From Mixophyes australis (taxonomy: Eukaryota; Chordata; Amphibia; Anura; Limnodynastidae): 64,000 bases of DNA. The position numbers were made by a program, and so were the translations under genes. Under the pieces are notes generated by a model, which saw nothing but the letters and a program-made list of their open reading frames with translations, did no database searches and was not told the DNA's origin. Within the stretch, counting starts at the first letter, position 1. Every line of letters starts with the position of its first letter. Positions 1 through 11,110 of this stretch are shown here, piece by piece. The stretch spans positions 183,655,350 through 183,719,349 of the forward strand of contig JAVHZZ010000006.1 of NCBI GenBank assembly GCA_036250195.1. Reading direction: 5' to 3'.

Positions 1-1435
1 CAGACACAGGGGCATCCACTGTTACCAGGGTGATGGTTGTTAGATCCTCTGGCTCAGGGGACATTTCCAGGGACTCCGCCTGAGGTGGCTGGTATGAAGA
101 GGGCCCTGTGTATGAAAAATGACGGTAAGTATATAGTATATAATATGTTTGTATATTGCATTCTGAACACTGGATAGGAAAGAATAATCTTTAGCAACTA
201 CAGATTCTTTCACAATGTTTGCATTCCTGATTTCTAGTCCTATGCTACCTGCTTACGGATGCACTTATTATCCTTTTAATACCCATTATCATTAGGACTG
301 TGTAGTACATGCTGGGTTATTTTGACTAAAGTGCATGCTATCAAAAGTGGAGATGTTGCCTATAGCAACCAATCAGATTTTAGCTGTCATTTTGTTGAAT
401 GCAATAAATAAAGTAAAGGTATATTCTGATGGGTTTCTATAGGCAACATATCAGTTGAGTAAAATGTAGCCCTAACTTCTCATTGCAAACAATAAAAAGA
501 AAAAAAAAAACAACATTGACAGCAACATTTGCACAGAAAATCAAGTAACTCCATTATTTCTCTCCTAAACAGAAATCACGCACCTGCTTGCTCGTCTGTG
601 CCCGAATCTCTCGCTGAAGGTGGAGGTGTAGGTCTGGCACTGGGACTGAACTGCGGTCCTGGCGATTCTGGATGTATTAGAAAAAGCATACAATGTATTT
701 CCAGAAAAAAACAATTTCCAAATATACTGTTTATTGCACAAATGTGTTTGCAAATTTTTTTTTTTTTCTATGAGAAAAAAAAACCTTTACAAACTATTAG
801 AGGCAAATATACACTTTGAAAAACAAAACAAAAATTTTTTTTAAGAAAAAACGTTTGCAAAGAGAAAAGCAGTTTTAAAAAGAGAAAAGCAGTTAAAATA
901 CTGTTAGGGTAAAAAAAACAAATAACTCACCAACTACTTGGCCAAAAGAGGGCGAGTCGGTGTCCTGGACATTTATGCCCTCTACAATTTCAGCCGGCAT
1001 TATCTGGCGCAGCTCCTCCTCGTACGTGGTGTACTCCATACGAAGTGGGGGGCCACCACCCGTGCGCCTTGTCGACCTCCTTTCCTGGGCCATCTTCTCT
1101 TTAAGCCTCCTCTTAATATCAGAGAAGCGCTTGCGGCAGTGTGCCACTGTCCGCTTCAGTGGGCCCACCGCGTTCACGGCATCACAGACTCTCCCCCACA
1201 GTTGGTGACGCCGCCTTAGAGGAGTCCGGGCTGCCAGGTTCCCTAGGATGACCTCGTAGCAGGGAATGATGTTGTGCACCAACACACAATTCTCATCATG
1301 TGAGAAGCGCACATTCCTCCCTGTCTTGGTCTTCCTGCCCTGTCCTGTCTCCTCAACCTCTCCCTCTCCCTCCTCTGACCCCTCAACCTCCATCTCCCTC
1401 TCCTCAGCCTGTTCTCCCCTCCTATCTCTGGACAT
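1..1435 (-). CDS. Harbinger-associated Myb/SANT-like DNA-binding protein, three exons visible, C-terminus outside window
   Basis: Three exons join in frame on the minus strand: 1435-931, 667-584 and 105-1. Introns 930-668 and 583-106 have GT..AG ends (donors GTGAGT and GTGCGT), and the codon phase is kept at both junctions. The start at 1435 (MSRDRRGEQ) was chosen over an upstream in-frame ATG at 1462 because the acidic leader after it is typical. Residues about 1-35 are Glu-rich. About 37-120 form a Myb/trihelix-like domain with conserved Trp, an AVNAVG stretch and an HCRKRFSDIKRR helix. The second and third exons encode a Pro/Ser-rich tail. Such proteins are the second gene of Harbinger/PIF elements and carry the transposase to DNA and the nucleus (family knowledge). 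It lies just inside the element's terminal repeat. It could also be a domesticated MYPOP-like gene. Confidence 0.75.
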
Positions 1436-2096
1436 TTTTACCCAGAAGACAGAAAAACACAAAACACTGAAGGACTTACAAACACAAAGAACAAACTACA
1501 CTACCTACAGACACACTCTCCACACAGTCACACACAAGTAACACAGACCAAGGACAAATACAAAAAATACAAGACAGAAAATAAATGAGAAAATAAATGT
1601 ACAAAACAGGAAAAAACCACAGGACTACTCACACTTCAATCAGATATCGCTCCACCAATCCACCAAACTCCAACTCTCACCAACTCTTAGCAAACCACTA
1701 TCCTCCAAACTCCTCTCACAAAACTCCTCAAACCCCTATCAAAGAAAAAGTGTCAGGCCAGTGGTTTATATAGGCCTTGTGATGTCAAATCTCCTGATTT
1801 TTAAAATAGCCAATAGTAACAGGCCAGGAGACAGGTGTAATTTTCAAAAAAACCGCCTTTACACAAAAGCGCCATCATTTAAAGCAAAAGCGCCATGTTC
1901 TATTCAAAGCCGCCGGCGGCTTTGAGCATTACATCCCGCCGTTACATCGCCGGCGGCTTCAAATTGAAGCTGAAATGCGCCCATTAGTAAATCCGGCTGT
2001 TTGCAATGCAAACACGCCGGAAAACCGCCGCGATGCATGGCGGTTTGAAGCCGCCATGCATCACGCCTGATAGTAAATCTAGCCCCTAGTTTCTTG
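1..2096 (-). mobile_element. Harbinger/PIF-type DNA transposon, right-hand part
   Basis: The Myb-like gene and a GC-rich, hairpin-rich subterminal region (about 1900-2096) end in GGGGCTAGATTTACTATCAG, read from the minus strand. This is a typical frog Harbinger terminus. Sequence after 2096 matches the flanks of duplication blocks B and C, which fixes the boundary. The transposase gene and the other end lie left of the window. 1436-1900 holds the 5' flank of the Myb-like gene with no other gene seen. Confidence 0.65.
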
Positions 2097-2479
2097 TCCA
2101 CTAAATAGTTCAGAGATACTAATACCGATTTTCTACTCTTCACTCTCTTACACCCAATTTATCAGCACACATTTTCAGCAGACTGATCTGTAAAAAAAAT
2201 TGTTAAGATTTGTTCCTTTATTCTACTTGCTTTTGTCTGTATTCCCTTGTCGTGGAAATAGAATTTTTTCAAATTCTCTTTTAGCACACAGAAAAAGAAA
2301 ATAAAAGAATGAGAGATGAAATTGTGATAAAAAGTTAAACTCTAGATTCTGGTACAATGCAGTAGTTGGGAGAAAAAATAAATGATGCAGACAATTACTT
2401 TCACACATAGGCAAATAAAGTTGACCCTACTGCAAACAGTTTATTCAAGAACAGTTACTTTTTAATTGTATACATGTAT

Positions 2480-2485
2480 TTTATT
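2480..2485 (-). promoter_or_regulatory. Candidate polyadenylation signal of ARF-like copy A
   Basis: AATAAA on the minus strand, about 475 nt after the stop codon. The hexamer and its surroundings are conserved in copies B (19939-19944) and C (37873-37878), which supports a shared 3' UTR end. Confidence 0.45.
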
Positions 2486-2958
2486 ACAAAATAAGACCAA
2501 ACTAACACATATGCAGAGTTTTCAAAATAATTAATTGTTAGGATTAGATTACTGTGGTATACTTAGTATACAGTATTAAATATTGACACAATATGAACTT
2601 CTGTTACCATAGCGAGGCCATGAAATCAGAAAGTTATGTCAAATATGAAACCATTCATTGCAAATATTGTGAGATCCCCAAAGAGTCTTCTGTACTCAGC
2701 TTGTAATGTGAATGGAAGCTTGAAATTCTGTCACTAATAATATAATATGTTATATAAAGCAAAACCAGCAGGGTGAGCCAGACAACCATCCTGCAGCAGA
2801 ATCCTTGAATCATGATGCAAAGGTATATGCACTATTTCTACCACATGCCTTGAAAGTGGACAAAGCAGTCACAATTTTCTAACAGGGTGATTGTCCCATA
2901 CACATGTAGTTCCAAGTCTGTATACTTAGAAGGATGGTTAGAACCGGGTCTGCTCAGG

Positions 2959-3528
2959 TCAGAATGGTTTGTTCTTTTGAAACTTTTTCACCATGCCAGT
3001 CAAGATTTCAAACCCCTCCACAAGTCCATCCCCGGTGGCTGCACAGCACCCTTGGATGTGCCACTGGTGTCCATATATCTTCATCAGCCCCAACTCCTTT
3101 GTCAACTCTGCGGGGCTCTTGGCACCTGGAAGATCTTGCTTATTGGCCATAACCAAGAAGGGAACGCCTCTCATTTCATCATTTTCCAAGATAGCATTGA
3201 GCTCTGACTTTGCCTCCAGAAATCTCTCTGGGTCCGCACTGTTCACCACAAAAACAAGCCCATCTGTATTTTTGAAGTAATGTTTCCACAGGGCTCTGAG
3301 CTTGTCTTGACTTCCTACGTCCCACACAGTAAAGGTCACATTACGGATGGGTTCCACAGTCTCTACATTGAATCCAATGGTGGGTATCGTACAGACGGTC
3401 TCATTCAACTTCAGCCTATACAGGACCGTGGTTTTTCCAGCAGCATCTAGACCCAGCATCAGGATCCGAGCCTTGGTACCAGAGAAGTTCATTAGAGCTT
3501 GGTAGAGGCTGCTCAGGAGAACACCCAT
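2959..3528 (-). CDS. ARF-family small GTPase, copy A (189 aa, intronless)
   Basis: A complete ARF-type GTPase. ARFs bind GTP at Golgi and endosomal membranes and recruit coats and effectors. Seen: N-myristoylation signal MGVLLS (Gly2, Ser6), P-loop GLDAAGKT (26-33), switch [11 protein letters not shown] (47-56), switch [10 protein letters not shown] (69-76), NKQD (129-132), and CCAATGD (161-167). Length matches ARF proteins (about 180). The ATG at 3528 was chosen because the in-frame extension to 3633 reads through the TATA box and the protein then begins with the myristoylation motif. Oddity: Ser73 replaces the second Gly of DVGGQ (ARF1 Gly70), and Asn96 replaces the usual Asp of VVDS. Copies B and C keep the normal residues, so copy A may be altered or losing function. 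It resembles ARF4/5 more than ARL11/14, but the orthologue is unsure. Confidence 0.9.
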   Translation of the reverse strand: MGVLLSSLYQALMNFSGTKARILMLGLDAAGKTTVLYRLKLNETVCTIPTIGFNVETVEPIRNVTFTVWDVGSQDKLRALWKHYFKNTDGLVFVVNSADPERFLEAKSELNAILENDEMRGVPFLVMANKQDLPGAKSPAELTKELGLMKIYGHQWHIQGCCAATGDGLVEGFEILTGMVKKFQKNKPF

Positions 3529-3611
3529 GGATGCAGGAGATGTTCTTGTTTCTTTCTGTAAAAATCTGTTTGCTCTCTGCTGCTGTGCATGGATTTTGAA
3601 AACTTCATTAC

Positions 3612-3619
3612 TATATATA
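3612..3619 (-). promoter_or_regulatory. TATA box of ARF-like copy A
   Basis: TATATATA 84 nt upstream of the ATG at 3528, identical in all three copies. It predicts a start of transcription near 3585 and a 5' UTR of roughly 55-60 nt. Further upstream, about 3640-3800, is a block conserved among the copies that is probably the proximal promoter. Confidence 0.6.
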
Positions 3620-5022
3620 CAGGTTTCCTTCACTGGCCAAACCCATGTTACTTAGTAACAAGGGAAGCCTGAAAAAAACTTCCTGGTTGCTTTGTCACTC
3701 TGTGCTGTGTTGGAAGATTTCTGCACAACCTGCTGTGACAGCGACACTGGTGAGAGATCAGAGGAAGTGACCTCAGAATAAAACAATACTGCTGTGAGAT
3801 AGTTGATATAGACACATATATATTAAGTCATAAATCATTTATTATAACAGCACAAATAAGGTGCATTATACTCTTATTTTTGCTTGCATAATGTGACATA
3901 TTAGCAGTCGCCTACTCCTGCAGTTACACAGAAATAAAGATCTGTATTAACCCCTTCACCACTGAGGATTTTCTCGCTTCTGTACTGAGACTATTTTGAC
4001 ACTTTTTGGGCTGGTCACACTTTAACATCAGTATCAGTAATATTTTATGCAGTACCCCAAATTATACTTAGTTTTTTCAAAAAACTTTGCATTTTCAGAA
4101 TATACCATTAGTCTGCTTATGCATCCTGTCACAACAAAGAAATTCTCCAAGAAATGGCTAAGTATTTTTTTTTATAAAAATAACAAGAAAGTTAACTTAA
4201 AGCAAATGTGTATATCTGTTTAAACACCACTAAGAAATACTTTATGTTTCTTGCTTTAGCATCAATCCACCTTTGCAAAACATCAAAAAGCAGCATTCTA
4301 CATATAGGTTTTCATAATAAATAGTAATACAAATCTGCATGGTCTTGAATTAAATACATAAAAAGTGTAGGAATAATATAGGTAGCCCATGTTTAAAAAT
4401 AAACAATCTAATCCATTAAATGAGGGTACCCCTGTGTTTATTGCTGCCAAGATAGGGGACATCTGAGCATTAGAACACCACCCACCTTACTGGACTTACT
4501 AATGGTTTCTGTAGTATAGGGTGTTAATGACTGGTGATCACCAAACATTAACTATAAAGAGAGCACATTTTTGTAAAGAGAGGAATATCCAATTTCAAAT
4601 GAGGAGTCATCATAGTTTCTTGGAGCCAGGATGGACATTGCAAATCTCCTCCCTCACTCTGTGCTCATTAATGATTGAATGATGAAGGGTCTTAATTAGA
4701 GATGAGTGGTTCAGATTCGTAGAAATTCGACAAATCCGAGATTTGGGGTTCCAAATAGATATAAAACACAACTCGATTCTTTGCACCAAAACCGGATCTG
4801 AAAAGGAGGCAAAACATCACTTCCAGGAAAATATGGAACCAAAATGCCTGCTATAAAGAATGTGCATCATTGCACTTCCGGTTAATGCATTCCAAGCTGG
4901 AATGCCTACCGCTGGAGTGTGCATTTGATAGTGGAGCTACGTTATTGCACCTCCCTGCTACATGTCTTAAGTACTCATGGGGAATACACACCTGCTAAGT
5001 TGCTGTGTTTGGTTGTTATAGT

Positions 5023-5624
5023 CAGGGCTTTTTTTTGTCATAGAACACTCAGAACGGCGTTCCGGCACCTTTTTTCCATGGGTTTTCAAAGTTTAATAAA
5101 TTTTTTAACATTTTAATCTTTTTTTCTCTGCGGTGCTGCTACAGTGCAGCACCACATCTTAGTGTGTGTCCTGCTTCTGGCTCTGGCAGCGTTATGACAT
5201 CACAACGCTGCCTGTGAGAGGAGTCGCAAACAAGCAGAGAAGCGAGAAAAGAAGCATAGAAGGTAAAACCACACTACAGAAAGCGGGGGAGGAGGAGCAG
5301 AAAGAGAGGGGGGCAGAAAGAGAGGGCTGCTGAAAAATGAGGGGGCAGAAAGAGTGGGCTACAGAGAAAAATGAGGGGGGGGGCAGAAAGAGGCGGCTAC
5401 AGAAAAATGAGGGGGCAGAAAGAGGGGGCTACAGAAAAATGAGAGGGGCAGAAAGAGAGGGCTATAGAAAAATGAGAGGGCAGAAAGAGAGGGCCACCGA
5501 AAAATGAGGGGGGCTGAAAGAGAGGGCTACAGAAAAATGAGGGGGCAGAAAGAGAGGGATACAGAAAAATTATGGGGCAGAAAGAGGTGAGTCCTGGCAC
5601 CTTTTTCTTACAAAAAAAGCACTG
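5023..5624. mobile_element. Non-autonomous hAT, 602 bp, nested
   Basis: Ends CAGGGCTTTTTTTT and ...AAAAAAAGCACTG are inverted repeats; both subterminal parts carry a GGCACCTTTTT motif. Perfect 8-bp target duplication GTTATAGT at 5015-5022 and 5625-5632. It sits inside the 4697-6304 element and so is younger. Confidence 0.85.
5275..5590. repeat. Minisatellite, ~33-35 bp units, about nine copies
   Basis: Units of the form GGGGCAGAAAGAGAGGGCTA followed by CAGAAAAATGA vary in G-run length. The open frames on the reverse strand (Phe/Pro/Ser-rich) are a by-product of the repeat. Confidence 0.85.
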
Positions 5625-6356
5625 GTTATAGTGATAACCCATTTGTGTACTTGTGGCTTTGGCACTTTGGTTATGCGTTAAAGGGTGGAATGCATATTGT
5701 CTGGAGTGCCTCATAGAGAATACAAGGGAGCCATTGCTTCATATACTTGGCAATGGTATACAGGCTATCACCTTTTGATAATTCATAAGCTGCAGCTGAA
5801 GTCAATCTGGAATTGCATAAGAAGTCACGTAACTACACACTGTTTTTTAATACCTGTCTTTTCTATTGTTCTGTGTGGTTGTCTTGACAAAAGTCTAAAT
5901 GTTGGACCGAAGCATTGACTTATAATGTGAAATATGAAACTGAATTAAAAGAAAGCAGAAATGGTGATTGTATCTTTTAGAAAAAAGCCATGTATTTTTG
6001 CCGCTACTCTGTCATTAATTTTAGCCAGCCAGCTTGTTGCCGTCTTTGGCCAAAATAAGTGAAAATTTGGACACTTGTGAAGAGATCATTAGAAAACTGT
6101 AAATGAATGATAATGCTATAAATAATAATATAGGTGGAAAACAGCAAATTATATAATTTTACCCATTTTTCACAATTTTTGATTAACTTCAAAATCAAAA
6201 CCTTTCAGGATTTTTGAGAAAAACCTGTAACAAAACCAAAACACAAAGATGTTTTAGAACCAAAACCACATTCAAAACCAAACAGGGGTCAGTGCACATC
6301 TCTAGTATTAATGTCTGGTGATCGCATGTGATCACCAGCCAATAATTACTAAGGAA

Positions 6357-6560
6357 CAGGGGCGGGCTGGCCCGGGGGGCAGGGGGGCAACGGCCCCCCG
6401 GGCCGCTGGGTCAGACGGTTATTAGGGCCAGGGGGTAGGCCGGCCGGCCACCCCCCGGATGCAAAAAACATAGTTTTCATCAATGACGCGGCCGCATCCC
6501 CTGCCATATGATGCGGCCGCCTCTGTGCTCCCCGGCCATCCCTCTCCCAGCCCGCGCCTG
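6357..6560. mobile_element. Non-autonomous hAT MITE, 204 bp
   Basis: Termini CAGGGGCGGGCTGGC and ...CCCAGCCCGCGCCTG form an inverted repeat. Perfect 8-bp duplication CTAAGGAA at 6349-6356 and 6561-6568. The interior is GC-rich. Confidence 0.88.
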
Positions 6561-6894
6561 CTAAGGAACCACATCATAAGAAAGAGGTGACTCCCCATTT
6601 TCAAATGAGTGTTCCTTTGAGTTTATTGAAGCCAGAGTGGGGGAGAACCTTTCATTGTAAATTGTGATCACTGGCAAATTCCCCAGAACTTGCCTTTACC
6701 ATAGAGAAAAGACAAAATGCTCATAGAAATTTTTCACTGTAAGTGCTTCCAGGTTTGGCAATTCCTCTTTAATTCCTATAGGCTTAATCCACAAACCAAT
6801 AGTAATAATCATTAATGATTTGTGATCACCCTTTGTCCTGGGGATTAATTTGCAAGCTGTTTTTATAAGCAATGCTTACATATGATATTATCTG

Positions 6895-7195
6895 GCAGAC
6901 TAGCTACACAAGATAGGAATTTCCTGCTTGCTCCGTCACTCCGTGCTGTGCTGGAGGATTCCTTGAATACTGTTTTATTGACAGTGAACAGGAAGTGACT
7001 TCATAAAAAAACCAGCAGGATTCCGAATACAAACTTTATTGCAATCTATATTTACACAAAGAATTCAATAATTCTGACACAGACAATATAAGACATTCTA
7101 CTAAATTACATACATGATCATCATCACACTGCCATTATATATTAACTATACACAGTATATCCTTTATTAGAAGAAGAAAGTGCAAGGAATCTATG
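6895..7195 (-). repeat. Upstream-flank relic of an ARF-like gene, no coding part
   Basis: About 6909-7010 resembles the conserved stretch upstream of the ARF-like TATA boxes (TTTCCTGCTTGCTCCGTCAC matches TTTCCTGGTTGCTTTGTCAC of that stretch), but no GTPase coding sequence lies next to it. The same module recurs at 24296-24560 and, with a broken coding remnant, at 45003-45300. Confidence 0.5.
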
Positions 7196-8330
7196 ATCAT
7201 CATTTATTTATATAGCAGTACCATGGCACTGTACAGAGAATATTTCACATCATTCACATCAGTCCCTGACCCAATGGAGCTTACAGTCTCAATTCCTTGA
7301 GATACTCACCCAATAGAGGTCATTGTTTGGTGTGTTTTCAGGCCGTAGCTTCTGGACAATTTTTAAAGTGAGAGCGACTAAGCCAGACTCGTCTAGGTGG
7401 TGATCCTAAAGTAGTAGTAGGTTGGATTTTGATATGATGTTTTTACCTTTTCCACCCTGTGCATTTTATATTTTCAAACACCGTGAAGTGGGCATGCACC
7501 TTAAAATGACCTAGACTCACTTTCATATATAAAGAAGCATTGTGAGTCCCTTTTGTAAATGAGCCTTAAAGAGATTTCTTCTTGTCTTTCCTACAGCAGC
7601 ACACTTAAATTCCAGTTGCCAGAATCATGGTGGTGCCTATTAATTTAAGGTGGGTGATTTGGGGAATGTAGGGCTGAGTTATGGGAAGAAGGAGGACTAT
7701 TGGTACTGCAAATACTAATTATTTATTATCTGGGCAGATAGGGGGTGGGGGTGACAGACTTATTTATTAAAGTAAACACTAATTACTTAATGATAGGGCT
7801 GTGTGTGGGGGTGATAGTTTTATTTATTTTATGTGCAGGCTATTAATTTAATGACAATGTTGTTTTCAGGCCTCATTAAACATGGGTGCTATTGATTTAA
7901 CATCAGGGCTGAGAGCAAAGCCCTGTTCACTCAGTACAAGGCTTTCCATATTTCATGTACTAGCAACAGCAGGCAGTGAAAATGCTGCCTAAAGTAATAG
8001 GACAGAGCAGGGCAGTTTGGCAGGTCAGTATGGCAACTGATTCTGGTGGGACAGTAGCGATTTTGGGTGACTGCTCCTCTCAGGACTCTGTCCCAACTGC
8101 AGGGAGATATGTCCCACAACACACTGCTCGGCTTGTGACAGGGGAGCTGTGTTTACCTAACAGTAGTGCAAATAGCATTGACTGTAGTGTGAGCAGTCCC
8201 CCTCACCTCCCACATGGTCAAGATGAATGTAGCACCATTGAACGGGTTAATATCTGATGCTGCTGTGTCAAATGGGTTAAACTTCAGCACTAAGAGATGA
8301 AAGATGTATTAAAGAGTATATATTAATTTA
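7196..8330. other. Gene-free stretch: LINE tail fragment and decayed repeat
   Basis: About 7200-7310 is an L2-type 3' tail fragment (ATTTATTTATATAGC, GCACTGTACAGAG). About 7620-8070 is a degraded copy of the repeat interior also seen at 16520-16880 and 28330-28860 (alternating ATTAATTTAA and gggggtg, then GACAGAGCAGGGCAGT). The short open frames here are not credible genes. Confidence 0.5.
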
Positions 8331-9065
8331 AATGTAAATATTTAATTTATGGGCGCTATGGCACCAGTTAGTAACCGGTGCGCAGCGCCTGGGCGCTGGG
8401 AATGTAAATGTATTTATTATCATATTGTTCATGTATTGATTTATGTAGTAATATGCCATGTTGGAGGAAGGTTGTTTTTGTAAGAAAGGAAGAAACTCCC
8501 ATGCAAATGAAGTCTTTTCATGAGTGAGTGACCAACATATATTTTAGGCTGAATACACAGCAGGGGTTCGTTAGCTTTCTATCCTGTGTAGTTTTTCATA
8601 TAGTGTCTTAGAACCTGAATAATGGAACAGCAGGGAAATCACAGATTTATGTAAATTTTGTTAAATTTAAATTGTGTTATCTCCAAGTCTAGAGAATATT
8701 ACATCCTGAGGGTAAACATCAGATGTAATATCTAGGACTTTGTGGTGCCAGCTAGGATTAGGGGGCTGGGTTACTCCCTGACAACATGTGTGGCAGAAGC
8801 TGTATAAAAAGAGCCCTGTTTGACCATGCTATGTATAACTGCTTTGACGCCTACTTACCTGCTGGAATTCCTGTGACCTACAGATTAGACCAATCTAAAC
8901 CGTTATCTGGCTGTTCTGAGGTTGGGACCTAGTGTCTAGTACCCAGCACATCCCTGCAGCTCTGGCCAGTGTGAGGGGGAACCATCCACAGCAACCCTGA
9001 TATGAAGGAAGAGGTCAGGGGTACCAGCCCAGATGCCCAACAAGGAGATACACTAGTAGGGGTCA
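8331..9065 (+). other. LTR-like segment of unknown family at the 3' break of the chromovirus
   Basis: Contains a TATA-like TATAAAAAGAG at 8802-8812 on the plus strand and interrupts the chromovirus just past its chromodomain, where the 3' LTR of that element should be. No terminal repeats or target duplication could be fixed, so the LTR reading is only a suggestion. Confidence 0.3.
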
Positions 9066-9077
9066 AGGAATCCCGAC

Positions 9078-9264
9078 AACCAGGCTTCGTGGGAAACTTC
9101 TTAAAGAATTCCTTAATGAGTCTTTCAGCGTGGAGACGCCTCTGGGATATCCAACATCGCTCCTCAGGGCCATAACCCTTCCAATGTACAAGGAACTGGA
9201 CTTGGCCTTGAACTTTCCTTGAGTCAAGAATTCTTTCGACGATGTGTTCATGGTCTCCTTTCAC
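9078..9264 (-). pseudogene. Chromodomain at the C-terminus of the chromovirus pol
   Basis: Contains VERILDSRKVQGQ, FLVHWKGYGPEERCW and a C-terminal helix rich in Arg and Phe, the usual chromodomain strand-strand-helix pattern with aromatic cage residues. In the family it directs integration by binding chromatin marks. The frame continues to a stop at 8929 through unrelated sequence after the truncation point. Confidence 0.85.
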
Positions 9265-9430
9265 AATCAGAGCCTGGGCCTGTTAGGGGAAGGCTGGTTA
9301 AGCTTACTGGGAGAAACAGATTTTGTAAGAAGAGAACAATGAAATATGCAGGGTATTTTTAAAGAAGGTAATAGTTTAAGCCTGAGCAAACTGGATTTAT
9401 CTTTTTCTCAATCGAAAATGGTCCAATGTA

Positions 9431-10333
9431 TCAGGGCCCCAGTTTCCTGCAAGGTTGCCTCAAATTGATGTTCCGTGTGGACAACCAGACTCGATCCCCC
9501 ACTGTCAATGAACACGGACCACGATGGCGATCAGCAAAGGATTTGACTTTGTGAGAGGCTTGACCTAGTGCGGAGTGCACCTTTTTCCAGACAGACCTTA
9601 ACCTAGCTGTGTTAAGGTTAAGCAGGTGTCCCGGAATCACCAACGGAAACAGCAGAAGAGAAAGAGTTAGATTTCGGGTGGAACCCAAGGTTACAGAAGA
9701 ATGGGGATGTATGTGTTGCGGAATGGCAGGAATTGTTGTATGCGAATTCCGCCCAAGGCAAGAGAGAGGACCAGTTATCGTGGAAATTAGAAACATAGAT
9801 ACGCAGGAACTGTTCCAGAGACTGGTTGGTTCTTTCCGTCTGACCATTCGACTGAGGGTGGTAAGCTGAGGACAGACTGATTCTGATTCCGAGAGAATTG
9901 CAAAAGGACCTCCAAAATTGTGCAATAAACTGGGACCCTTGGTCCAAGACAATGTCCTCTGGAAGGCCGTGGAGACGGAAGATATGTGTAAGAAACAAGG
10001 TGGCCAAGCTTCTGGCATCTGGTAGTTTGGGTAAGGGTACGAAGTGTGCCATCTTACTGAATCGATCAATGACTACCCAAATGGTGTTATCACCCGAGGA
10101 AAATGGAAGGTCAACAATAAAATCCATAGAAAGATAGTTCCAAGGCCTGCTTGTTGTTGGCAAGGGTAACAGTAGACCAGGAGGACGGTTTCTAGAAGGT
10201 TTGTTTCTGGCACATTCTGGGCAAGCACGGACATATGCCTCCACATCGGAAGACAAGGTGGGCCACCAAAGTCAGCGGGAAGGTATCTCAATGGTCCTAT
10301 GAATTCCAGGATGACCGACTGAGCGGTTGTCAT
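9431..10333 (-). pseudogene. Chromovirus integrase (frameshifted)
   Basis: The catalytic core is readable: SMDFIVDLP (first Asp), VLDQGSQF (second Asp; DRG is usual, here DQG), NGQTERTNQSLEQ (Glu). The C-terminal part shifts frame around 9620-9700. The upstream zinc-binding part (VGHPGIHRT and a CPEC motif) is split between frames. Non-functional as it stands. Confidence 0.85.
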
Positions 10334-10953
10334 GGCATTCCATGAGGACAGATTTCCTCAGATGAACCGGGACAAATAATTTATTATCAGGTGTCTGAAC
10401 TGGAGCAATTTTCTGGAACTGGGGAAGTGTGGCCCCAAGGTCCTGATTTAGACCGATATGAATGGAGGTCGAGGGAACAATAGGCTGTGGGTCAGGAGAC
10501 TGAGGATGACGTGCCATGAAACTTCGGGACAATGCATCGGCTTTGGTGTTTTTTGAACCTGGACAGAGAGTGATCAAGAATTTAAACCTGGTGAAAAACA
10601 AAGCCCAGCGGGCCTGCCTGGAATTCATGGTTTTCGTGGCCTGGATATACTGGAGATTTTTATGGTCAGTGAAGATAGTAATGACATGTGTGGCTCCTTC
10701 TAACCAGTGCCGCCATTCTTCAAAGGCCCACTTGACGGTTACCAACGTCTTAATTAATATCGGCGGGCGAAAATTTTCTAGACATGTAAGTACATGGATG
10801 CAATTTCTTACTCTGAGGGTCTCTCTGAGAGAGAATGGCCCCTCCACCAACATCTGAGGCTTCTACCTCTACAATGAATGGGAGTTCCGGGTCTGGGTGT
10901 CTAAGAACTGGTACAGAAATGAATGCGGCCTTGAGGGTTGAAAAACTCGCCAA
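10272..10953 (-). pseudogene. Chromovirus RNase H and integrase zinc region (frameshifted)
   Basis: Contains [15 protein letters not shown] (RNase H start), FTDHKNLQYI and ARWALFFTRF...NTKADALSR, the usual gypsy RNase H landmarks, followed by HxH-like residues of the integrase zinc domain. The frame changes near 10750-10850. Confidence 0.85.
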
Positions 10954-11110
10954 AGCTTCCGGGGACCACTCAGCTGGGTTAGCTCCTTTTTCGGGTGAGG
11001 TCGGTGATAGGAGCCACCAAGGAGGAAAATGAGCCTATAAATCTTCGATAATAATTAGCGAAGCCAAGGAATCTTTGGATCGCCTTCAAGTTAGTAGGGA
11101 GCATCCAGTC

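Larger units (their letters stand above)
4697..6304. mobile_element. hAT-like non-autonomous element, TAGAGATG-terminus family
   Basis: Begins TAGAGATGAGTGG and ends ...GTGCACATCTCTA (inverted TAGAGATG). Flanked by GTCTTAAT (4689-4696) and GTATTAAT (6305-6312), an 8-bp target duplication with one mismatch, as hAT elements make. The right end has runs of AAACCAAAACC. It contains a second hAT at 5023-5624. No transposase is seen. Confidence 0.7.
2097..7310. repeat. Tandem duplication block A (carries ARF-like copy A)
   Basis: Sequence from 2097 (tail of a ~140-bp array unit), the 3' flank, the ARF-like gene, its TATA region, and the upstream flank to about 7310 can be followed in blocks B and C. 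Two hAT insertions (4697-6304, 6357-6560) interrupt this copy. 3640-4130 is nearly identical to 21098-21585. Apart from the listed features no gene is seen in 2097-2958 or 3640-4696. Confidence 0.8.

Noticed and set aside
2887..3280. Plus-strand open frames opposite ARF-like copy A (and the same opposite B and C)
   Set aside because: Antisense shadows of the conserved GTPase coding sequence.
5397..5714. Phe/Pro/Ser-rich frame on the minus strand
   Set aside because: Repeat-derived from the 33-35 bp array inside a non-autonomous hAT.
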